12,540 nucleotides of DNA from assembly GCA_009786175.1 (NCBI GenBank), contig WQTQ01000164.1, positions 1-12,540 on the forward strand. Direction: 5' to 3'. This document shows, one piece after another, positions 6,614 to 12,540 of this stretch. The notes beneath the pieces are model-generated. The model ran no database searches. It saw nothing but the letters and a program-made list of their open reading frames with translations, and had not been told where the DNA came from. The translations under genes and the position numbers were made by a program. The stretch comes from Bacillota bacterium. GTDB taxonomy: Bacteria > Bacillota_A > Clostridia > Lachnospirales > WQUN01. Positions within the stretch are counted from its first letter, which is position 1. Each line of letters opens with the position of its first letter.

Positions 6614-7795
6614 CTAGTCCCTAATTTTTACAGACGCGTTGGTGGTAACTAATTGGACATCCAGTTTTTTACCGCCAAGTTCATAATTGCTGTTTGTACC
6701 GCGGGCGTATTCTCTGCCCACTTCTGAAAAGTACATATCATAGCTTTTACATACAACTTTACCGCCCTTGGCGTGGGCTTCTACTTTTAACCCAACATCC
6801 CTTGGGGCAGAAAACGAAATACTGCCGTTTGTTGTATGAGCTTCTAAGGTGCGCTGTCCGCCCCAGTCGTTAAAGTCGTGAAGGAACTTGTCAAGCTTCA
6901 ACGATGTGTTTGTTGTGTGAATTTGCAGGTTTTGTACATCCATGTACGCCATTTTGACCCGGTCGTTAGTGGTTTTTAGCCCAACATTGTTGGCGTGTAC
7001 ATTTTCTACCTGAATTTTAGCGTTTGTGGTTTCCATGTGTACGTTTTGGGCCACTAAGGTGTTAACCCTTATAACCTCGTTGTGGTTTTGGGCCACAAAT
7101 TCTGCACATGTAATATTGCTTGCCAGTATTTTTTCATTCTTTGTGTATAAGACAAGTGCGCAGGCCTGTATGTCTTCCACCAGTACGGGGCCGTTTTTGC
7201 TGGCAATATGGGCGTTCTTAATCATTACATGGGGTACTTCGCAGACTATTTCCATAGAGCGTATTAAACTTTCGTCGTACATAACTTGGTAAGTGCCGTC
7301 TTCTTCGTGGAAAACCACTTGCGCGTCCGGACGGCGGGCGTTGTACTTACACTGTACACGAATTGTGTTGCCGCCGTAGCCGGTTACGGAAACTCGGGCA
7401 CTTTTGCCGATTAGTGTAAGCTTTATAACACCCTGTGATATTGGGTTTGATGTGAAGAACAGCGTGTTTTCGTGATGGCCGTATGTGCCGCTCATAAATT
7501 CGGATATAGACGCGCCAATGTTCATATCCTTTATGCTTTCTACAACATCTTGCACAGCCCCGGAAATATCCCCGACCAAATCTTCTACCCAGTCCGGTGT
7601 GGTAAAAGAGGAATGGTAGTCATGGGGTGGTGGCGGTGGGGGAGGGGGAATTTGGCTTTCCCGCTGTGGTTGCGGGCCGTTGCTACGGGGTGTATCATCG
7701 GTTTCATTTAATTGGTTAAGCATGGTAAACGCTTCCGTAGCGGTTATCTTCCCCTGCTCCAATTGTGATAATATTTCTTGTTTTTTGTCCTGCAT
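6614..7795 (-). CDS. LiaX/YvlB-like protein: SHOCT-like N-terminus plus DUF4097 beta-helix
   Basis: A 393-residue protein. Start ATG 7795 follows AAGGAGG by eight bases. Residues 1-30 (KKQEILSQLEQGKITATEAFTMLNQL) are the short SHOCT-like module of YvlB and LiaX proteins. A linker rich in Pro and Gln includes eight consecutive prolines (50-57). Residues about 120-393 form a DUF4097-type right-handed beta structure with repeated TTN turns: TTNAKIQ (257), TTNDRVK (275), TTNTSLK (294), TTNGSIS (321) and TTNASVK (384). Relatives sense or respond to cell-envelope stress (LiaX in enterococci, YvlB in Bacillus). There is no signal peptide or membrane span, unlike a typical surface protein. It is the second gene of an operon with the SecA-like ATPase, so export by or cooperation with that ATPase is a reasonable but unproven idea. 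Confidence 0.8.
   Translation of the reverse strand: MQDKKQEILSQLEQGKITATEAFTMLNQLNETDDTPRSNGPQPQRESQIPPPPPPPPHDYHSSFTTPDWVEDLVGDISGAVQDVVESIKDMNIGASISEFMSGTYGHHENTLFFTSNPISQGVIKLTLIGKSARVSVTGYGGNTIRVQCKYNARRPDAQVVFHEEDGTYQVMYDESLIRSMEIVCEVPHVMIKNAHIASKNGPVLVEDIQACALVLYTKNEKILASNITCAEFVAQNHNEVIRVNTLVAQNVHMETTNAKIQVENVHANNVGLKTTNDRVKMAYMDVQNLQIHTTNTSLKLDKFLHDFNDWGGQRTLEAHTTNGSISFSAPRDVGLKVEAHAKGGKVVCKSYDMYFSEVGREYARGTNSNYELGGKKLDVQLVTTNASVKIRD
7624..7648 (+). other. G-rich tract, possible G-quadruplex
   Basis: The codons for the eight-proline stretch place G-runs of lengths 4, 2, 2, 2, 5 and 5 in 25 bases on the plus strand, which is the template strand of the LiaX-like gene. With two-layer stacking, or three-layer within the last runs, a G-quadruplex is possible. 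Coding constraint explains the tract adequately. Confidence 0.4.
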
Positions 7796-7808
7796 TTTGC
7801 TGGCCTCC

Positions 7809-10037
7809 TTATAATGTGGTTTGTGTTTTAATGTTATCACGCTTTTTGCGGTAATACTTTGTTAAAATTCCATCTTCGCCGGAAAATTTGCCCCTGATAC
7901 TTTTTATTATGCTTGTAAGCCTGTTAAACTGGTGCGCGCTTTCGTCTATGGCGTATGTCCATGTGGTTGTGCCGCCGTTAAGGCCTGCTTCGCCCATGTC
8001 TACGCCGTCCTTTGTAATGGGCAGCTCTTCCATTTTCTTAAGAATGTCCTGCCGTAAATTGTCAGACATTTCGTCGCACAGTCGTATTACAATGCGCACG
8101 TATTCATCCAGCGCGTCCGATTGCCCTTCACCAATTAGCGTAGAAAATGCCCCGTCCCGTAAGCTGATAAAATGAATGCCGCTGCGGGCGTTTTCCAACG
8201 TTTCTACAAGCCGGGCCCAGTGCTTGTTTATGAAGAAAAGCGCGAGCTGCTGCTCTGCACGCTTTATGCCGTCAAGCCCCGCCTGCTGCAGCACTTGCCG
8301 GTACTTGTCCGGGTTTCCCTTTTCTAAGATGGCGAAATATTTGTTGCCCTTGAGTATTTCCGTCCGCAGTTCTGTTATGCGTAAACGCTGGGCCTCAACT
8401 ATTTTTGCAAAGCGGTTCATAGATGAGCGGATGCGGGCCGCTTCGCCTTCCATAGCCCGCTGTATGCGGCGTACAGTACTTATCCGCCTTTTTGTACTTC
8501 CTATTTCGGCCTTAACTTTTTCCAGTGGGGTCATGCGGTAGGACAAGTCCGTATCTTCCAGCCATATAAAAAATTTGCTTTCCCCAACATCGCCTTGACG
8601 CCCCGCGCGCCCGCGCAGCTGGTTGTCTATCCGTTCGCCGTGGTTAACTCCAACGCTGATTACATAAAGGCCGCCTGCTTCCGCCGCGCCGTCTCCAAGG
8701 CGAATGTCAACCCCGCGCCCGGCCATATTGGTGGAAATTGTCACCCGACCCGGTTCCCCTGCCTTGGCTATTAACTTTGCTTCCTCTTCGTCGTTTTTCG
8801 CATTTAGTACATAGTGGGGGATGTTGGCCTTGTCCAGCATTTGAGAGAATAATTCGGATTCCGCTACGCTTTTTGTGCCAATAAGCACAGGCTGCTTTCT
8901 GCTGTTGCAGTCCCGCACCTGGCCGATTATGCTTTGGTAAAATTCATCCCGGTCCATGAAAAACACGTCTTGGTGGTCTACGCGGATGCACGGGCTGTTT
9001 GGCGGGATAACGTCCACAGATAAATCGTAAGTCGATTCAAATTCCCCGGCAGATGTGGCGGCGGTGCCGGTCATGCCGCATAAAACCTTGTACAGACGCA
9101 AAAAATTTTGCATGGTTACGGAGTTGTAAATCATTGTGAATGGTGTCGGCATTACGCCTTCCTTCACTTCCAATGCCCGGTGCAACAAGGCCGGGTACCG
9201 CTTGTTTAGTATAACCCGCCCGGTGGTGGGTTCTACAAGCCGGATGCAGCCGTCCTTAATAATGTAGTCTTTATCCCGGGCCAAAAGATAATAAGCCGCC
9301 AAGGCACATTGCACACTGCTTAATATGTGTAAATTTTCTTCATCGTGCAGGGCAACGCCCAGGTAATTTTCCACATGTTCCAGCCCTTTATCCGTAAGCC
9401 ACACCTTATGTTCTGTATGTGATGCTTCGTAACAGTCATCGGCCAGGGATTGTATACATTTGTCTATTTCCTCGTCTGCGTCACTGTCAAAGGGCATTTC
9501 CCCGGCCAGTACAAGGGGTGTGGTGCATTCGTCAATCATAATGGAATCCGCTTCGTCTACAATGGCCACGTCAAACCCCGGGAATGTCACTTCGTCCATA
9601 GATTGCGCCAAAAAACCGCGCAAGTAGTCAAATCCTGCTTGCTTTGCCGCCACATATGTCACGTCGCAGGCATACGCGCTCTTCCGCTGCTGTATTGTGG
9701 AATGCTGGTCTACAAAGCCGACGGTTATGCCACAGGCTTCGTATATGGCTTTATTATCTGTAAAATCCCGCTTGGCCAGGTAGTCGTTAAACACCAGGAC
9801 GTGAACCCTGCGGCCATCCAGTGCGTAGCATATTGCCGCCACTACAGCGGCAAGGGTCTTTCCTTCCCCGGTGGGAAGTTCTGCAATTTTCCCATGCTGC
9901 AACGAGCGGGCAGTGCGCAGTTGGGTATCAAAAAGGGACAGACCTGTTAATTCTTGTATTACATTTTTTATGATGGCGTGGCGGGTTTCGGTGGCGGTAT
10001 TTTCCTTTAGTTGGGTATATATTGTGTTGTTTGTCAA
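7809..10037 (-). CDS. Accessory SecA-like preprotein translocase ATPase (SecA2 type)
   Basis: A 742-residue SecA homologue. Motor motifs are intact: Walker A LPTGEGKT (54-61), DEAD-like VDEADSIMIDE (160-170), MTGTAAT (322-328), TNMAGRGVDIRLGDG (436-450) and motif VI QLRGRAGRQGD (473-483). Residues about 180-310 correspond to the preprotein cross-linking domain and 500-742 to the helical scaffold and wing. It is about 100 residues shorter than housekeeping SecA, and has no C-terminal zinc motif (CxCxSGxxxxxCH), as is common in SecA2 proteins. The usual 'GTERHESRRIDNQ' is changed to SVGVNHGERIDNQ. The start is TTG 10037, after GGATGGTGAG; a GTG at 10124 in the same frame lacks a ribosome site. 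Its stop codon (7809-7811) overlaps the Shine-Dalgarno of the LiaX-like gene. SecA2 enzymes export a restricted set of proteins; the clients here are unknown. Confidence 0.88.
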   Translation of the reverse strand: MTNNTIYTQLKENTATETRHAIIKNVIQELTGLSLFDTQLRTARSLQHGKIAELPTGEGKTLAAVVAAICYALDGRRVHVLVFNDYLAKRDFTDNKAIYEACGITVGFVDQHSTIQQRKSAYACDVTYVAAKQAGFDYLRGFLAQSMDEVTFPGFDVAIVDEADSIMIDECTTPLVLAGEMPFDSDADEEIDKCIQSLADDCYEASHTEHKVWLTDKGLEHVENYLGVALHDEENLHILSSVQCALAAYYLLARDKDYIIKDGCIRLVEPTTGRVILNKRYPALLHRALEVKEGVMPTPFTMIYNSVTMQNFLRLYKVLCGMTGTAATSAGEFESTYDLSVDVIPPNSPCIRVDHQDVFFMDRDEFYQSIIGQVRDCNSRKQPVLIGTKSVAESELFSQMLDKANIPHYVLNAKNDEEEAKLIAKAGEPGRVTISTNMAGRGVDIRLGDGAAEAGGLYVISVGVNHGERIDNQLRGRAGRQGDVGESKFFIWLEDTDLSYRMTPLEKVKAEIGSTKRRISTVRRIQRAMEGEAARIRSSMNRFAKIVEAQRLRITELRTEILKGNKYFAILEKGNPDKYRQVLQQAGLDGIKRAEQQLALFFINKHWARLVETLENARSGIHFISLRDGAFSTLIGEGQSDALDEYVRIVIRLCDEMSDNLRQDILKKMEELPITKDGVDMGEAGLNGGTTTWTYAIDESAHQFNRLTSIIKSIRGKFSGEDGILTKYYRKKRDNIKTQTTL

Positions 10038-10124
10038 ATACTCACCATCCTTTGTATGTATTAGCGTTCGTGTAAATATACGTGAATTGGGCGGAAAGGT
10101 ATGAATGCGACGGTGAAATTCCAC

Positions 10125-10153
10125 TTGCTATTTTTTTATTCACCTGCTAAACT
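10125..10153 (+). promoter_or_regulatory. Promoter of the attenuator and ribosomal protection gene
   Basis: TTGCTA (10125-10130) and TAAACT (10148-10153) are 17 bases apart, each with four of six consensus positions. Transcription would start near 10160, just before the leader-peptide ribosome site, leaving a transcribed leader of about 270 bases ahead of the GTPase gene. Confidence 0.5.
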
Positions 10154-10175
10154 ATCGGAAGCAGGAGGGTTTGTA

Positions 10176-10259
10176 ATGTTTATTTCTGGCTTTTTATATA
10201 CAGTCAAGAAAGTTTGCTCCGTTCAATTGGATAACAACGAGACGTTGTGCGGAGCTTAA
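10176..10259 (+). CDS. 27-residue leader peptide of the attenuator
   Basis: A short open frame with CAGGAGGG (10162-10169) seven bases before ATG 10176 and a TAA stop at 10257-10259. It begins MFISGFLYTVKKVC and ends QLDNNETLCGA. It is too short to be an enzyme; its strong ribosome site, its place between promoter and RNA hairpins, and the resistance-type gene downstream mark it as a regulatory leader. From memory, unverified, its C-terminal end resembles leader peptides upstream of tet(M)-class genes. Slow translation under drug would change folding of the RNA downstream. Confidence 0.72.
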   Translation: MFISGFLYTVKKVCSVQLDNNETLCGA

Positions 10260-10402
10260 TCAGGAGGGGATGCCTTCCGAGGTTCGTTGGTAAAATGGTA
10301 CTTGCAGCATAGTTTCGGCTATGCTTTGTAGCGTTGCCTTTTACCAACCGAGCATAAACAAGATTAACTACAGGCTGCGGGCGTTTCGTTCGCAGTTTTT
10401 TT
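10260..10402 (+). promoter_or_regulatory. Attenuator RNA with branched hairpin and antiterminator
   Basis: The leader RNA has a main stem GTTGGTAAAA(T)GG (10286-10298) with CCTTTTACCAAC (10337-10348), enclosing GCATAG-TTTCGG-CTATGC (10307-10324). A terminator follows at 10375-10402. An alternative pairing is visible: CTTGCAGC (10301-10308) with GCTGCGGG (10374-10381), eight pairs including two G-U, which would break both the inner hairpin and the terminator. This mutually exclusive arrangement is what a transcription attenuator requires. Confidence 0.65.
10375..10402 (+). terminator. Intrinsic terminator upstream of the ribosomal protection gene (attenuator)
   Basis: CTGCGGGCG (10375-10383) and CGTTCGCAG (10387-10395) form nine pairs (two G-U) around TTT, followed directly by seven T (10396-10402). 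It is a textbook rho-independent terminator placed 26 bases before the start codon, so it must be bypassed for the gene to be expressed. Confidence 0.85.
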
Positions 10403-10427
10403 ATTGCCATCAAAGGAGGCCACTACC

Positions 10428-12296
10428 ATGGCAAGCGCATTAAACATCGGCATCGTTGCCCACATTGATGCGGGCAAAACAACCCTTACCGAACATATTT
10501 TGTTCGAAAGCGGTATAACACGTGTAAAAGGCCGTGTAGACCACGCCAGCACCGTTACGGATGACTTGGCAATAGAACGCAAGCGCGGGATTACCATCAA
10601 AGAGAAAACAGTGTCATTCCGGTGGGGCGGCATAAAAATTAATCTGTTTGACACCCCCGGTCATGCGGATTTCCTCTGTGAAGTAGCTAGGGCGTTCCGG
10701 GTGTTGGATATGGCTGTTTTGGTTATCTCCGCGAAGGAAGGCATCCAGCCTCAAACGGTTGCCATTTACAATATGTTAACCAATATGGGGCTGCCCGTTG
10801 TTATATTTATCAACAAACTGGACAGGGTTGGTGCCGATGTTAAACGTGTCCGCGAAGAAATTACCGCGCTGGGCGCGAAACATGTGATGATGCAGTTTGC
10901 GGATGAGGCCTTGTCAATTACACACTGGAGTAACAATGCCGAATACACAGAAGATAATTTACTGACACTCTTGGAATTTGACACCGATGTCATCGAGCGG
11001 TATGAAAACGGATATGAAATTGACGACGTAATCTATAAACTGGCGGCAGACAGCAAAATTATTCCGGTTTTTATGGGAGTAGCATTGCAAGGCATTGGGG
11101 TTAAGGAACTTTTGGATGAACTGGTTAACATATACCGGCATACTCAAACCTTACTAATGGACATCCCGGCTTCCGCCATTGTTTATAAGATACATTTTAA
11201 TGACCGGCGGGAGCGCAAAATTTATTTTCGTATGTACGCAGGCACAATTGAAATACGTGAAAAGTATACTATTGAACAGAAACCGGATAGCCCCGAAATT
11301 CAAATTAAATCACTTGAAACATTAAACGGTGCCAAGCTGGACAGGGTTGCCAGGGTGTCTTCCGGGGAAATAGGCGTACTCACTAATGTAGACAGCTTGC
11401 GGGTGGGCGATGTAATTGGCATCCATTGCAATAACATACGAACTGTAGACGAAGTAAAGCCCATCTTCTCTGCGGATATTTTCCCTGTAAAAAGCGCGGA
11501 CAGGCAGCGGCTGTTGGACGCGCTTTCCGAAATGCATCTGGAAGACGGTCAATTGGGCTTTGCCATAAACTCTAAGTCTATAATCTCGTTAAATTTGTTC
11601 GGCGAAATTCAAAAGGAATTTATCAAGACTCAATTACAGGACAAATACGGTGTAGATGTTGAATTTTCTGATACACGGACCAATTTCAAGGAAACACCCG
11701 CAGGTATTGGAAAAGCAGATACGGGGTTTTTGACATTTATAGTCGAGCCGCTGCAACAGGGGACAGGCGCAAGGTACGAATACAACAGGAGTGTAGGCAT
11801 TACCGGCGGTTTAACAAAATCGATGCATACTGCCGTAGAAGAATCTGCATTGGCAAGCCTAATACCGGGGGCGTTGATGGTGGAAGAAAACGGTGTGGTG
11901 TTGCCGTTTAGACCTGGTGTGCATGGCTGGGAAGTAACAGATATCCGCATTATATTTGACGCCTGCAGCGAAAGCGCGGCACCCGGCGAATTTAGGGCAG
12001 AAACACCATATGCCATAAGACAAGCCCTATGGGACGCCGGTACAATAATTTTAGAGCCGATTTATTGCTGCGAAATTGTTGTACAAGCGGAATTATGCGG
12101 CAAAACCATAAACGAGATAGAAAATAATTTTGGAAGTATTGCCTCTGTACAAGAAAACGGCGCGTACATGAATATATCCGGTAAGCTGCCCGCCCGGATG
12201 TACCACGAGTTTATCCGCAAGTTACAAACGCTGACAAAAAATATGGGAAGCTTTGATATACTTCGGGTTGATTATGAACCATACGAGGAAAAGTGA
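10428..12296 (+). CDS. TetM-class ribosomal protection GTPase homologue (EF-G-like)
   Basis: A 622-residue translational GTPase. Start ATG 10428 follows AAAGGAGG (10412-10419) by eight bases; an in-frame TTG at 10404 lies in the terminator tail. Nucleotide-binding motifs: G1 AHIDAGKTT (11-19), G2 RGITI (53-57), G3 DTPGH (75-79) and G4 NKLD (129-132). Start, spacing and overall pattern resemble Tet(M)/Tet(O), which remove tetracycline from ribosomes, rather than EF-G. Two differences matter. The domain IV tip that reads YSPVST in TetM (from memory) is replaced by a loop about three residues shorter (DACSESAAPGEF, 511-522). The protein also stops at VDYEPYEEK, lacking the TetM C-terminal extension. 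It is therefore uncertain whether tetracycline is its substrate. The attenuator in front indicates induction by ribosome-targeting stress. Confidence 0.88.
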   Translation: MASALNIGIVAHIDAGKTTLTEHILFESGITRVKGRVDHASTVTDDLAIERKRGITIKEKTVSFRWGGIKINLFDTPGHADFLCEVARAFRVLDMAVLVISAKEGIQPQTVAIYNMLTNMGLPVVIFINKLDRVGADVKRVREEITALGAKHVMMQFADEALSITHWSNNAEYTEDNLLTLLEFDTDVIERYENGYEIDDVIYKLAADSKIIPVFMGVALQGIGVKELLDELVNIYRHTQTLLMDIPASAIVYKIHFNDRRERKIYFRMYAGTIEIREKYTIEQKPDSPEIQIKSLETLNGAKLDRVARVSSGEIGVLTNVDSLRVGDVIGIHCNNIRTVDEVKPIFSADIFPVKSADRQRLLDALSEMHLEDGQLGFAINSKSIISLNLFGEIQKEFIKTQLQDKYGVDVEFSDTRTNFKETPAGIGKADTGFLTFIVEPLQQGTGARYEYNRSVGITGGLTKSMHTAVEESALASLIPGALMVEENGVVLPFRPGVHGWEVTDIRIIFDACSESAAPGEFRAETPYAIRQALWDAGTIILEPIYCCEIVVQAELCGKTINEIENNFGSIASVQENGAYMNISGKLPARMYHEFIRKLQTLTKNMGSFDILRVDYEPYEEK

Positions 12297-12313
12297 TTTT
12301 TAGTGCAAAATAA

Positions 12314-12411
12314 GGCTGTCCCCTGAAGCTAGAAAACGATAATTTCCTAATGCTCCGAATCAATGATTGTCGCTATAGGAAATTATCGTTTTCTAGCTTC
12401 AGGGGACAGCC
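12314..12411. repeat. Perfect 36-bp inverted repeat, hairpin family member 2
   Basis: Positions 12314-12349 are exactly complementary to 12376-12411 (36 pairs, no mismatch), with a 26-base loop; pairing continues imperfectly outward (TGCAAAATAAGG against CCCTTTGTGCA). It begins 17 bases after the GTPase stop codon. Read on the minus strand the tip is TCCT-ATA-GCGA, ten extra bases, TTCGGAGCA-TT-AGGA, matching the tip of the 6536-6592 hairpin. It may work as a 3'-end or terminator element. Confidence 0.85.
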
Positions 12412-12472
12412 CTTTGTGCATTATTTTTAAAATATAATTTACCCCAATGTCATTAAGTTAAGGTTAAGCAAA

Positions 12473-12511
12473 AAAAGAGAGAAGCGCGTATACGACACGC
12501 CTCTCTCTTTT
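12473..12511. terminator. Bidirectional intrinsic terminator
   Basis: AAAAGAGAGAAGCG (12473-12486) pairs with CGCCTCTCTCTTTT (12498-12511) with one A-C mismatch. On the plus strand it ends in TTTTAATAT. On the minus strand it ends in seven T (complement of 12470-12476), the stronger signal, suggesting a minus-strand gene arriving from beyond the window. Apart from the two hairpins, 12297-12540 shows no gene. Confidence 0.7.
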
Positions 12512-12540
12512 AATATGCGCGAAAGACAAAAAAAGAAAAA

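Noticed and set aside
9450..9950. Plus-strand open frame of 166 codons inside the SecA-like gene
   Set aside because: It lies opposite the conserved SecA motor coding sequence, has no ribosome site and shows no recognisable domain; it is a shadow frame.
10270..10293. Mini-frame MPSEVRW as a real second leader gene
   Set aside because: AGGAGGGG lies only about two bases from its ATG, too close for good initiation; kept only as a remark in the attenuator finding.
12314..12411. Retron msr/msd or miniature transposon reading of the long hairpin
   Set aside because: No reverse transcriptase is present and no target-site duplication was seen flanking the arms; a terminator-like repeat explains it more simply.
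1..12540. tRNA, rRNA or known riboswitch
   Set aside because: No cloverleaf with TTCRA-type arm, rRNA stretch or familiar aptamer core was found on reading; only the antibiotic-type attenuator is supported.

Overview
The window looks like chromosome of a low-to-moderate GC Bacillota, most likely a Clostridia-class anaerobe. This is inferred from strong AGGAGG-type ribosome sites, sigma-A-like promoters, an accessory SecA, a LiaX/YvlB-like DUF4097 protein and a tet(M)-class ribosomal protection GTPase. No species can be named from sequence alone, and no rRNA, tRNA, CRISPR array, integrase or transposase was seen.

Left part (1-4680), accessory in character. The tail of an ABC transporter ATPase is followed by a short palindrome, a toxin-first RelE/ParE toxin-antitoxin pair with a good promoter, a second copy of the palindrome, and a class II (self-inhibited) Fic AMPylase on the minus strand. 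A third, half copy of the palindrome lies in the divergent region between fic and a SpoU/TrmH rRNA methyltransferase. Next is a visibly AT-richer two-gene operon: an unrecognised 129-residue protein followed one base later by a SAMHD1-like HD phosphohydrolase that keeps every catalytic residue I can align. This is the best candidate for an undescribed (possibly antiphage dNTP-depleting) system.

Middle part (4681-7800). A perfect 15-bp hairpin precedes tag (3-methyladenine DNA glycosylase I). Then comes a membrane-anchored SH3b plus class A beta-lactamase-like serine hydrolase that seems to lack the deacylating glutamate. A bidirectional hairpin separates it from a minus-strand operon.

Right part (6614-12540). 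The minus-strand operon runs from an accessory SecA-like ATPase (TTG start) into a SHOCT/DUF4097 LiaX-like protein, whose Shine-Dalgarno overlaps the secA stop codon. Divergent from it is a TetM-class GTPase behind an attenuator: promoter, 27-codon leader peptide, branched RNA, intrinsic terminator with seven T, then AAAGGAGG and the gene. The GTPase lacks the TetM domain IV tip motif and the C-terminal extension, so its drug specificity is uncertain.

Two long hairpins (6536-6592 and 12314-12411) have unrelated stems but share an almost identical loop, which marks them as members of a repeat family placed at gene ends. A separate bidirectional terminator closes the window. Starts were chosen by Shine-Dalgarno position; several are upstream-trimmed and two (fic, secA) are TTG.
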